Assembly (NCBI RefSeq): GCF_937960835.1
Contig: NZ_CALGPC010000001.1
Span: 62,001 to 126,000, forward strand
DNA: 64,000 bases
Reading direction: 5' to 3'
Source of the DNA: an uncultured Ferrovibrio sp.
GTDB taxonomy: Bacteria; Pseudomonadota; Alphaproteobacteria; Ferrovibrionales; Ferrovibrionaceae
In this document: positions 41,308 through 48,350 of the stretch, one piece after another
How positions within the stretch are numbered: the first letter of the stretch is position 1
Layout: each line of letters begins with the position of its first letter
The notes under the pieces: model-generated
What the model saw: only the letters and a program-made list of their open reading frames with translations
Database searches by the model: none
Told to the model about the DNA's origin: nothing
Translations under genes and position numbers: made by a program

Positions 41308-42248
41308 GAAATGACGCTTTCCGCAACGAGTTCGGCAGCCGCCAGATCTTCCAATGCCAGCCCCACCGATTTGAACAGGGTGATTTCGTTTTCGCTCTGC
41401 CGGGCATGCCGATCGGCGCGGCAAAGCTCAAACAGATCGGCGCGCACGTCCTCAGGCTTCAGCAGGCCCGATTTAAGCGGCACCACCAGATCGCCGGCTT
41501 CTTTCAAGGCGCCTTCGCGGCTGTCGACAAAGATACTGGCCTTGCGGACCGCCGCATCGTCGGCCTCACGCATCTCCGGCGTGAAACCGCCGACCAGATC
41601 GACATGGGTGCCGGGCCGCAGCCAGTCGCCGCGCACCAGCGGCTCACGGCTTAAGGTCGCGCAGGAAATCACATCGGCAGCACGCACCGCGGATTCCAGA
41701 TCGTCGGCAACAACAACCGCAGCATCGAGATCGCTCAGCTTTGCGGCCAGGGCTTCGGCGCGGGCGCGGCTGCGGTTCCAGATCTCGATGCGCTTGTAGC
41801 GCTGCGCGGCGTGATGGGCGCGCACCAGATGCGGCGCCAGCGACCCGGCGCCGACCATCAATAGATGCTGCGCATCCTTGCGCGCCAGATAGCGGGCAGC
41901 GAGCGCCGAGGCGCAGGCCGTGCGGCGCAAGGTGAGCGCAACGCCATCGATCACCGCCTTCGGCGCGCCGGTATTGGCGTCAAGCAGCAGATAGGCACCG
42001 ATCACCGATGGCAGGCCGACCCTGGCATTGTCGGGAAAGACGCTGACCGCCTTGATGCCGATATGACGGCCGGGCTGCCAGGCCGGCATGATCAGCAAGG
42101 TGCCGCCGGCGGCGCTGCCCGGCGTGTCGATATGGTAGTGGCTGCGCAGCGGCACTTCGCCGCCGATGCAAAACGCCTCGCGCAGATGCGCGGTGAGCTT
42201 GTCATAGGGCAGTGCCGCATGGACGGCGGCGGCTTCGATGATGCGCAT
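41304..42248 (-). CDS. Ornithine cyclodeaminase / mu-crystallin family protein
   Basis: 314 residues. N-terminal substrate domain (PLRSHYHID, LIMPAWQPG, GIKAVSVFPDN) and Rossmann NAD(P) domain LLMVGAGSLAPHLVRAHHA with WNRSRARAEALAAKL and ISCATLSREPLVRGDWLRPGTHVDLVGGF. The family contains ornithine cyclodeaminases, ketimine reductases and alanine dehydrogenases. Being coupled to an amine-oxidising flavoenzyme, a role as ketimine or imino-acid reductase is an attractive inference. The following gene overlaps by 4 bp. Confidence 0.9.
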   Translation of the reverse strand: MRIIEAAAVHAALPYDKLTAHLREAFCIGGEVPLRSHYHIDTPGSAAGGTLLIMPAWQPGRHIGIKAVSVFPDNARVGLPSVIGAYLLLDANTGAPKAVIDGVALTLRRTACASALAARYLARKDAQHLLMVGAGSLAPHLVRAHHAAQRYKRIEIWNRSRARAEALAAKLSDLDAAVVVADDLESAVRAADVISCATLSREPLVRGDWLRPGTHVDLVGGFTPEMREADDAAVRKASIFVDSREGALKEAGDLVVPLKSGLLKPEDVRADLFELCRADRHARQSENEITLFKSVGLALEDLAAAELVAESVIS

Positions 42249-42257
42249 GCGGACCTG

Positions 42258-42614
42258 CTAGACGACGGGAGCGGGAGGCAGCGGCCCGCCGGTTCTGTCG
42301 CTGGTCCCGTCCGTGGCGGAAGAAGCGGTGGCGGGCGCTATGGCGGACGCCGGCTGGCTCTCGCGCTGCTGTGCCGCCTTGCGCTGCGCCTGCTGTCGCG
42401 CCTTGCGGGCGGCGCTCCAGGCATTCCAGCGGCCGGCCACCGCCCCGATGACGAGGCCGGCGATGAAAACCAGAAAGACGAGAAGATAAAGCGGCAGTTC
42501 GATCAGGAAGGGCAGCGGATCGAGACTGACATCGACCGGCTGTCGATTGGCTACTGCGAAGACAATCAGCAGGATGAGAAGAAGGGCGCCTATCAGTACG
42601 CGCAGGAAGCGCAT
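42258..42614 (-). CDS. lapA: LapA-domain membrane protein (DUF1049)
   Basis: 118 residues with two helices (FLRVLIGALLLILLIVFAVAN; LYLLVFLVFIAGLVIGAVAGR) and a cytoplasmic tail rich in Arg, Gln, Ala. This fits the LapA/LptA-assembly-protein family found in many Gram-negatives, often next to lapB. Here the companions are ihfB and sppA, an arrangement common in alphaproteobacteria. The specific function is not settled in this group. Confidence 0.85.
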   Translation of the reverse strand: MRFLRVLIGALLLILLIVFAVANRQPVDVSLDPLPFLIELPLYLLVFLVFIAGLVIGAVAGRWNAWSAARKARQQAQRKAAQQRESQPASAIAPATASSATDGTSDRTGGPLPPAPVV

Positions 42615-42629
42615 CGCGGCGCTCTTCGC

Positions 42630-42935
42630 TTACTCGGCGTCGGCGGGTTGCTTCGCCTGGAGATTGAGCTTCTGGCGCAACTCCTTGCCGGTCTTGAAGA
42701 ACGGCACGAATTTCTCCTGCACTTCAACGGCGGTGCCGGTACGTGGATTGCGGCCGGTGCGTGCCGGCCGGCGCTTCACGGAAAAGGCCCCGAAACCGCG
42801 CAATTCGACGCGGTCGCCGCGCGACAGCGCCGTGGCGATCTCATCGAAGATCGTTCCGACGATACGTTCGATATCGCGTTGGGTCAGATGCTGGTTACGT
42901 TCAGCCAAGCGATTGATAAGTTCGGACTTGATCAT
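42630..42935 (-). CDS. ihfB: Integration host factor beta subunit
   Basis: 101-residue DNA-bending protein of the HU/IHF family, partner of IhfA. MIKSELINRLAERNQHLTQRDIERIV, VELRGFGAFSVKRRPARTGRNPRTG (the DNA-intercalating arm with the conserved Pro) and EKFVPFFKTGKELRQKLN are diagnostic. IHF normally helps activate sigma-54 promoters, relevant to the cyn operon further along the window. ATG 42935 is chosen because family members begin at MIKSEL. Confidence 0.96.
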   Translation of the reverse strand: MIKSELINRLAERNQHLTQRDIERIVGTIFDEIATALSRGDRVELRGFGAFSVKRRPARTGRNPRTGTAVEVQEKFVPFFKTGKELRQKLNLQAKQPADAE

Positions 42936-42978
42936 CGGCGTTTCCCTGCGCAAAGGCGGCGGGTGCCCCCCTTTGGAT

Positions 42979-43908
42979 TTATTCAGGGTGCCAAAGCGAA
43001 ATCAGGCCGTCAAGCCTAAGCCGTTCGGGGAAAAGGCTTTTTCCAAAAAGCGCCGAGAAGGCCCGGCCGGCAAGCCCTTCCCAGCCGTCGCGCGGGCGCT
43101 CGGGCGGCACCTCCCGGAGCGGCAATTGGGTCGAAATCCCATGGTTTTGCGCGAGCCATTCACGGGCCTCCTCAACCCCTCCGAGTGCATCGATCAGGCC
43201 GTGTTCCAGCGCCGCGCGGCCGGAAAAGACCCGGCCATCGGCCAAAGCCAGCACCTGCTCGCGCGGCAGATTCCGGCGCGAGGCCACCAGATTGACGAAC
43301 CAGTCGTAGGTTTCCATCACCATGCGCTGGATCTGGGCGCGGCCTTCGGGGCTGAGCGGCTTGATCGGCGAGGGCTGGTCCTTGAGCGGGCCGGAGGCGA
43401 TGCTTTCGGCACCGATGCCGAGCTTTTCCATCAGCTTGGAGAACTCCGCCGTCTGGAACAGCACGCCGATGGAGCCGGTGAGCGAGGTCTCACGGGCATA
43501 GACGCGGTCGGCGGCAATCGCCGTCATGTAGCCCGCCGAGGCGCCCAGCGTGCCGATCACGGCCACCACGGGTTTGCGTTCGGCCACCTTGCGGGTGGCG
43601 ACGAACAGCGCCTCGCCGCCAAAGGTGCTGCCGCCGGGCGAGTTGACGTAGAGGATGAGCGCCTTGCTGCGGTCGTCTTCCGCGATCTCGCGCAGCTTCT
43701 CCATCCACCAGTCGTTCTCGGCGATGATGCCGCCGATTTCGAGATGGGCGACGTGATCCTGGCGGCGCTGGATCACCTGGCCCGGATCGATCCAGTAGAG
43801 CAGCCCAATGGCGCCGGCCACCACGGCCAAAACGGCGATGAAGCGCCAGAAATTAACACGGCGGGCGAGTTTGCGGCGTTCCAGCCAAGCATCGGTATCG
43901 AAGGACAT
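42979..43908 (-). CDS. sppA: Signal peptide peptidase SppA (short form)
   Basis: Membrane-anchored serine protease that degrades cleaved signal peptides. 309 residues: an N-terminal anchor (FIAVLAVVAGAIGLLYWI), then the ClpP-like domain with VNSPGGSTFGGEAL, nucleophile Ser124 in GTLGASAGYM, and general base Lys176 in SGPLKDQPSP. This is the short, single-domain type. The C terminus (FGKSLFPERLRLDGLISLW) is family-typical. It reads into ihfB. Confidence 0.96.
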   Translation of the reverse strand: MSFDTDAWLERRKLARRVNFWRFIAVLAVVAGAIGLLYWIDPGQVIQRRQDHVAHLEIGGIIAENDWWMEKLREIAEDDRSKALILYVNSPGGSTFGGEALFVATRKVAERKPVVAVIGTLGASAGYMTAIAADRVYARETSLTGSIGVLFQTAEFSKLMEKLGIGAESIASGPLKDQPSPIKPLSPEGRAQIQRMVMETYDWFVNLVASRRNLPREQVLALADGRVFSGRAALEHGLIDALGGVEEAREWLAQNHGISTQLPLREVPPERPRDGWEGLAGRAFSALFGKSLFPERLRLDGLISLWHPE

Positions 43909-44202
43909 GCCAAGACCTTAAGCGCGGGGTGCCAAGTTGCCAAGGACCGGTTGGTCGGGCCGGGATTGTAACGCAGGGACGCCGTCAGGAAAAAACGGCA
44001 GCGGGAAGATGGGGTACGGGGCGATCATTCGTCAGGCCACAAAGACGTCTTCCTGGCTCGCGCGGCGCAACAGCGCCGCATGGCCGGCAGGACGAGACGC
44101 ATCGTCAACCCGAATTGACTGCATTGTCACGATTGCCCGCCGAAGCGGCGGCGCGTAAAGCTGAGCAAAAGTCTCGCCTCACCCAGTATCTCATTCCTCA
44201 CC
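43909..44202. other. Intergenic region between sppA and an EamA transporter
   Basis: Divergent promoter region of 294 bp. It contains a third copy of the REP-like palindrome in opposite orientation (44052-44093). No gene is seen. Confidence 0.7.
44052..44093. repeat. REP-like palindrome, copy 3 (inverted orientation)
   Basis: Read on the minus strand it contains GGCCATGCGGCGCTGTTGCG and CCGCGCGAGCC, matching copy 2 closely. The inner stem GCGGCG / CGCCGC is intact. Confidence 0.75.
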
Positions 44203-45099
44203 ATGCAAACCTTGCTGCTGTATATCGGGATCGTGCTGATCTGGGGCGCCACCTGGCTGCCGGTGAAACTGCAGCTCGGCGTGGTGCCGCCTGCGGTGTC
44301 GGTTGCCTATCGCTTCTGGCTGGCCGCCGCGATCCTGTTCGCCTGGTGCCTGCTGCGCGGCCTGCCGCTGCGCCTGCCGCTGGCGCGCCATGGCCATGTT
44401 GCGCTGATGGGGGTGACGCTGTTCTGCACCAACTTCATGCTCATCTACCACGGCACGCAGTATCTGCCCTCCGGCCTGGTCGCCATCGTGTTTTCGATGA
44501 TCGTGCCGATGAACATGGCGAATGGCGCGATTTTCCTTGGCCGGCCGATCGACCGCCGCGTCGCCGTCGGCGCCGTTTTCGGCCTGGCAGGCATCAGCGT
44601 CACCTTCTGGTCCGACATTCTCGCCTTCGATCCGACCAGCGGCGCGAGCCTTGGCCTGCTGCTCTGCCTGCTCGGCACCTATTCGGCCTCGCTCGGCAAC
44701 ATGCTGTCGGCGAAGAACCAGATGGCCGGCCTGCCGGTACTGCAGGGCAATGCCTGGGGCATGGGCTATGGCGCGCTGGCCGTCACCTTATATGTGCTGG
44801 TCATGCAACAGCCGATCCTGTTCGATCCGTCGCCGGTCTATGCGGGATCGCTCGTCTTCCTGGCGGTGGTCGGCTCGATCTTCGGCTTTGGCTGCTATCT
44901 CACTTTGCTCGGCCGCATCGGGCCGGAGCGCGCCGCCTATTCCTCGGTGCTGTATCCGATCGTGGCCCTGGGCATCTCGACCTTTGCCGAGGATTATCAC
45001 TGGACACCGCGCGTCTTCGCCGGCCTGGCGCTGATTTTGTTCGGCAACCTGCTGGTGCTGGTGCGCTGGCCGCTGCGGAAAAAGGCTGCGGCCGCCTAA
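44203..45099 (+). CDS. EamA/RhaT-type DMT superfamily transporter
   Basis: 298 residues with ten predicted helices in two EamA repeats. Repeat 1 starts with LLLYIGIVLIWGATWLPVKL (the IWG-W motif); repeat 2 has the usual SIFGFGCYLTLLGRIGPERAAYSSVLYPIVALGISTFAED. Such proteins export amino acids or other small metabolites; the substrate cannot be inferred. It ends inside a 20-bp tandem duplication that also carries the stop of the convergent gene. Confidence 0.92.
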   Translation: MQTLLLYIGIVLIWGATWLPVKLQLGVVPPAVSVAYRFWLAAAILFAWCLLRGLPLRLPLARHGHVALMGVTLFCTNFMLIYHGTQYLPSGLVAIVFSMIVPMNMANGAIFLGRPIDRRVAVGAVFGLAGISVTFWSDILAFDPTSGASLGLLLCLLGTYSASLGNMLSAKNQMAGLPVLQGNAWGMGYGALAVTLYVLVMQQPILFDPSPVYAGSLVFLAVVGSIFGFGCYLTLLGRIGPERAAYSSVLYPIVALGISTFAEDYHWTPRVFAGLALILFGNLLVLVRWPLRKKAAAA

Positions 45100-45134
45100 G
45101 CCTGTCTAGATCGCCCTAAGCCTGTCTAGATCGC
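45095..45134. repeat. Perfect 2 x 20-bp tandem repeat spanning two convergent stop codons
   Basis: CCTAAGCCTGTCTAGATCGC at 45095-45114 and at 45115-45134. Copy 1 contains the TAA of the EamA gene (45097-45099); copy 2 contains the TAG of the PAS gene on the other strand (45126-45128). Confidence 0.97.
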
Positions 45135-45725
45135 ATCGAGCAGGCCACGGAAGGTGGCCTGCAGCACACCTTTCTCCAGCGATTCAACCGCAATCGGCTT
45201 CTGCCTGGGGCGCGGCGGCTGCTTGCCGGCAGTTTCGGTTGCCGGGCTCCAGCTCTGCGCGCCGAGCACGAAGGCGACGCGGCCCGTCTCATCATCCCCC
45301 GTCACCGGCAGCAGCAGGCGGCGCACCCGGCTCATGCCCTCTTCCGGCCAGGTGCGGCTGGTCTCGGCATAAAGCGGCTGAGCATCGGCGATCACCGTAG
45401 CGTAAAGCTGCTCGATATAATCCCGATAAGGGCCGTGCATGATTTCGGCACTGGTCTTGCCGGTATCGTCCCGGCCGGCGCGCTGCACCAGTTCGGTTCC
45501 GAGCAGGCGGAATCGCACCACAGCCCCCTGCCCGGTCGGCTCGGCCAGCGAAAGATAAGGCAGCAGACGGCGGGGCATATCCAGCGGATCGATCGATCGC
45601 CGCGGCGGCAGCATTGCACTGCCCCGCTTGGCCGACCAGTAGGCGGCCAGATTGAGCAGGATGCGGTCGTCGGCAAAAGGCAGGGACAGACCAGATGTCA
45701 CAGGAGCGGGGTACTCGATGAACAA
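45126..45725 (-). CDS. PAS-domain protein of the PAS_5 family
   Basis: 199 residues. The core DPLDMPRRLLPYLSLAEP, VVRFRLLGTELVQRAGRDDTGKT and YATVIADAQPLYAE matches the alphaproteobacterial PAS_5 family (PF07310), single-domain proteins of unknown role, often present in many copies per genome. No output domain is attached. The start is uncertain: TTG 45725 is the longest reading, GTG 45701 is possible. It converges with the EamA gene. Confidence 0.78.
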   Translation of the reverse strand: MFIEYPAPVTSGLSLPFADDRILLNLAAYWSAKRGSAMLPPRRSIDPLDMPRRLLPYLSLAEPTGQGAVVRFRLLGTELVQRAGRDDTGKTSAEIMHGPYRDYIEQLYATVIADAQPLYAETSRTWPEEGMSRVRRLLLPVTGDDETGRVAFVLGAQSWSPATETAGKQPPRPRQKPIAVESLEKGVLQATFRGLLDAI

Positions 45726-45966
45726 CGCGGTGGGAAACGAATCACATGACGAGACAGTCAGATAGTTTTTATTTCATTTCAACGACTTACAACCGTACGG
45801 GGAATCTTTGAGCCCTAAAGTATCGCTGAGGGCCGTACTTTTCTTCCGCCGGGTCCGCGGGAAGCGGCAGTCAGGCTGGCGTTACGGCAACCGAGGCCGG
45901 CGCAAAGGGGGTAAACAGGCGGCAACCGGGGCGAATCCGGGGTGGAAATCGCCAGCCGCCGTCGCT

Positions 45967-46560
45967 ATGTTCGCCCCCATGATCGACAAGACGGCTTTCA
46001 GATCGGCAGCCTTGCTGCTTGCCACGCTCCCCTTTTTCCTTGCCGCCCCGCTGGGCGATGCCGCCGCACAATCGAAGCCGGCGGCCAAGAGCGAGCCAAA
46101 GAGCGAAACCAAGCGGATCGGCAGCTTCCAGAAATGGGATGCCTACGAGCATACCGACAAGGGCATCAAGCTCTGCTATCTGCACGCCCAGCCGGACAAG
46201 AAGGAGCCGGCCGGTGCCAAGCGCGGCGAGATCTACATCCTGGTCACCCACAAGCCCAAGGAGAAGATCCGCAACGAGGTGAGCATCTATTTCGGCTATC
46301 CGCTGAAGGAGAATGTTCCCGCGCAGGCCGTGATCGGCCCCACCGTGATCGACATGTTCACCCATCAGGAAGCCGCCTGGGCCGCCGATGCCGCGACCGA
46401 CAACAAGCTGGTCGAGGCCCTGCGCAAGGGCAAGACGCTGGTGGTCAAGGGCGAGTCGGTGCGCGGCACCAAGACCACCGACACCTATGACCTGAGCGGC
46501 TTTACCGCTGCGCTGCAAGCCATCGACAAGGCCTGCAACATCGCCGGGGCGACTTCGTGA
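45967..46560 (+). CDS. Invasion-associated locus B (IalB) family protein
   Basis: About 197 residues from ATG 45967 (ATG 45979 is also possible). Signal peptide (ALLLATLPFFLAAPLGDAAAQ), short Lys/Ser/Pro linker, then the IalB domain: FQKWDAYEHTDKGIKLCYLHAQPDKK with a conserved Cys, EIYILVTHKPKEKIRNEVSIYFGYPL, and a second Cys in KACNI. The name comes from Bartonella, but members are widespread in free-living alphaproteobacteria as periplasmic proteins. It overlaps rlmN by 4 bp, a linkage common in the class. Confidence 0.87.
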   Translation: MFAPMIDKTAFRSAALLLATLPFFLAAPLGDAAAQSKPAAKSEPKSETKRIGSFQKWDAYEHTDKGIKLCYLHAQPDKKEPAGAKRGEIYILVTHKPKEKIRNEVSIYFGYPLKENVPAQAVIGPTVIDMFTHQEAAWAADAATDNKLVEALRKGKTLVVKGESVRGTKTTDTYDLSGFTAALQAIDKACNIAGATS

Positions 46561-47753
46561 CCGCTCAAGCTGCCATCGTTCCTGACATTGCCGCACGCGC
46601 ACCGGCGGCGATGCCGTCCGCCGATGGCCGGACCGATCTGCTGGGCCTGACGCGGGCCGAGATCGCTGCCGCGCTGATCGCTGCCGGCGAGCCCGAGAAA
46701 TCGGCCAGGATGCGGGCCAATCAGCTCTGGCACTGGATCTATTACCGCGGCGTGCGGGATTTCAGCGTGATGACCACGCTGGCCAAGGACATGCGCGAGC
46801 GCATGGCCGAGAAATTCTGCATCAGCCGGCCGCAGGCTTCGCGCGATCTGCAAAGCGTCGACGGCACGCGCAAATGGCTGCTGAAATTCGCCGATGGCGA
46901 AGAAGCCGAATGCGTGCACATTCCAGAGGAAGACCGTGGCGCGCTCTGCGTCTCCAGCCAGGTGGGCTGCACGCTGACCTGCCGCTTCTGCCATACCGGC
47001 ACGATGAAGCTGGTGCGCAATCTTTCGGCCGGCGAGATCGTCGGCCAGGTGATGCTGGCACGCGATCATCTGAACGAATGGCCCTCGCCGCCGGAAGGCC
47101 GCATGCTGTCCAACATCGTCATGATGGGCATGGGCGAGCCGCTGTATAACTTCGACAATGTGTCGAAGGCATTGAAGATCGTGATGGACAATGAAGGCAT
47201 CGCGATCTCCAAGCGCCGCATCACGCTTTCGACTGCAGGCGTGGTGCCGATGATCGAGCGCTGCGGCGCGGAGCTTGGCGTCAATCTCGCGATCAGCCTG
47301 CATGCCGTGCGCGACGACATCCGCGACGTGATCGTGCCGCTGAACAAGAAATACCCGATCAAGGAACTGCTGGCGGCCTGCGCCAGCTATCCGGGCCTGA
47401 GCAATGCGCGCCGCATCACCTTCGAATACGTGATGCTGAAGGGCATCAACGACAGCGCAGCTGATGCGAAGGAACTGGTGCGGCTGCTGAAGGGCATTCC
47501 GGCCAAGGTGAACCTGATTCCGTTCAATCCCTGGCCCGGCGCGCCTTACGAATGCTCCAGCGACGAGGCGATCCGCAAATTCAGCGACATTGTCTTCAAC
47601 GCCGGCTATTCCTCGCCGGTGCGCACGCCGCGCGGCCGCGACATCATGGCCGCCTGCGGCCAGCTGAAATCGGCCAGCGTGAAGCGCAGCAAGGCAGAAA
47701 TCCTGCGCGAGCAGGCCGCCAAGGAAGCGGCGGCCGCAAACCTGCCGGTGTAA
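46557..47753 (+). CDS. rlmN: Dual-specificity RNA methyltransferase RlmN
   Basis: Radical-SAM enzyme that makes m2A2503 in 23S rRNA and m2A37 in some tRNAs. 398 residues. CxxxCxxC motif in CTLTCRFCHTG, MMGMGEPLYNFDNV, ISLHAVRDDIRD, and the C-terminal TPRGRDIMAACGQL carrying the methylated cysteine. GTG 46557 overlaps the ialB stop. The first 30 residues are a variable extension. Confidence 0.97.
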   Translation: MTAQAAIVPDIAARAPAAMPSADGRTDLLGLTRAEIAAALIAAGEPEKSARMRANQLWHWIYYRGVRDFSVMTTLAKDMRERMAEKFCISRPQASRDLQSVDGTRKWLLKFADGEEAECVHIPEEDRGALCVSSQVGCTLTCRFCHTGTMKLVRNLSAGEIVGQVMLARDHLNEWPSPPEGRMLSNIVMMGMGEPLYNFDNVSKALKIVMDNEGIAISKRRITLSTAGVVPMIERCGAELGVNLAISLHAVRDDIRDVIVPLNKKYPIKELLAACASYPGLSNARRITFEYVMLKGINDSAADAKELVRLLKGIPAKVNLIPFNPWPGAPYECSSDEAIRKFSDIVFNAGYSSPVRTPRGRDIMAACGQLKSASVKRSKAEILREQAAKEAAAANLPV

Positions 47754-47772
47754 GGCGCATGGATAGGAGTGC

Positions 47773-48258
47773 ATGAAAGGCGCGGCGATCATACCGGCTG
47801 CCATCGTGACGCTGTCGCTCGCTGCGGCGATGCCGGCGGCGGCGCAGAATGCCGCATCGTTCTTTGAGATGCCTCCGCCGGAGGCCCAGATTCCGCCGCC
47901 CGCCATTCAGGTGGCGCCAACAGAACCGCAGACGCCGATTGACCAAAGCGTCGCCTTCAGCCGCTCCGAACGCTGGCTGATTCCCTATTACTTCACCAAG
48001 CTGCGCAGCCAGCGGAAACATGCCTCGCGCAGCAAGGGCGAGAAGCGGGAGCTGCCTGAGGGGCTGACCAAAAGCCCGGAGATCGGCGAGACCCTGCCGC
48101 TGTCGCTGCTGCCCGAGCTGCGGCTGCTGCCCAAACCGCTGACCCGCGAATTGCCGCCGCGCCGGCCGGATACCCAGCGCTACGTCATAGGCTCAGACGT
48201 CGTGCTGGTGCGGCCATCCACTGGCGAAGTGCTCGACAAGCTGCCCAGTGTGATCTGA
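47773..48258 (+). CDS. Small exported protein of unknown function
   Basis: 161 residues with a good RBS (AGGAG 6 nt upstream) and a signal peptide (AAIIPAAIVTLSLAAAMPAAAQ). The mature part is Pro-rich (MPPPEAQIPPPAIQVAPTEP), and the end has a compact YVIGSDVVLVRPSTGEVLDKLP reminiscent of the C terminus of small periplasmic RcnB-like proteins, too weak for a family call. Its stop codon lies in the first unit of a seven-copy tandem repeat. Confidence 0.6.
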   Translation: MKGAAIIPAAIVTLSLAAAMPAAAQNAASFFEMPPPEAQIPPPAIQVAPTEPQTPIDQSVAFSRSERWLIPYYFTKLRSQRKHASRSKGEKRELPEGLTKSPEIGETLPLSLLPELRLLPKPLTRELPPRRPDTQRYVIGSDVVLVRPSTGEVLDKLPSVI

Positions 48259-48348
48259 CTGGCGTGATCTGACTGGCGTGATCTGACTGGCGTGATCTGA
48301 CCGGTATGATCTGACCGGTATGATCTGACCGGTATGATCTGACTGGCA
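48251..48348. repeat. Seven tandem copies of a 14-bp unit between convergent genes
   Basis: TGATCTGACTGGCG three times (48251-48292), TGATCTGACCGGTA three times (48293-48334) and TGATCTGACTGGCA once (48335-48348); exactly 98 bp. The first unit contains the TGA of the upstream gene, and the array ends two bases before the stop of the chemoreceptor gene. Confidence 0.97.
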
Positions 48349-48350
48349 GC

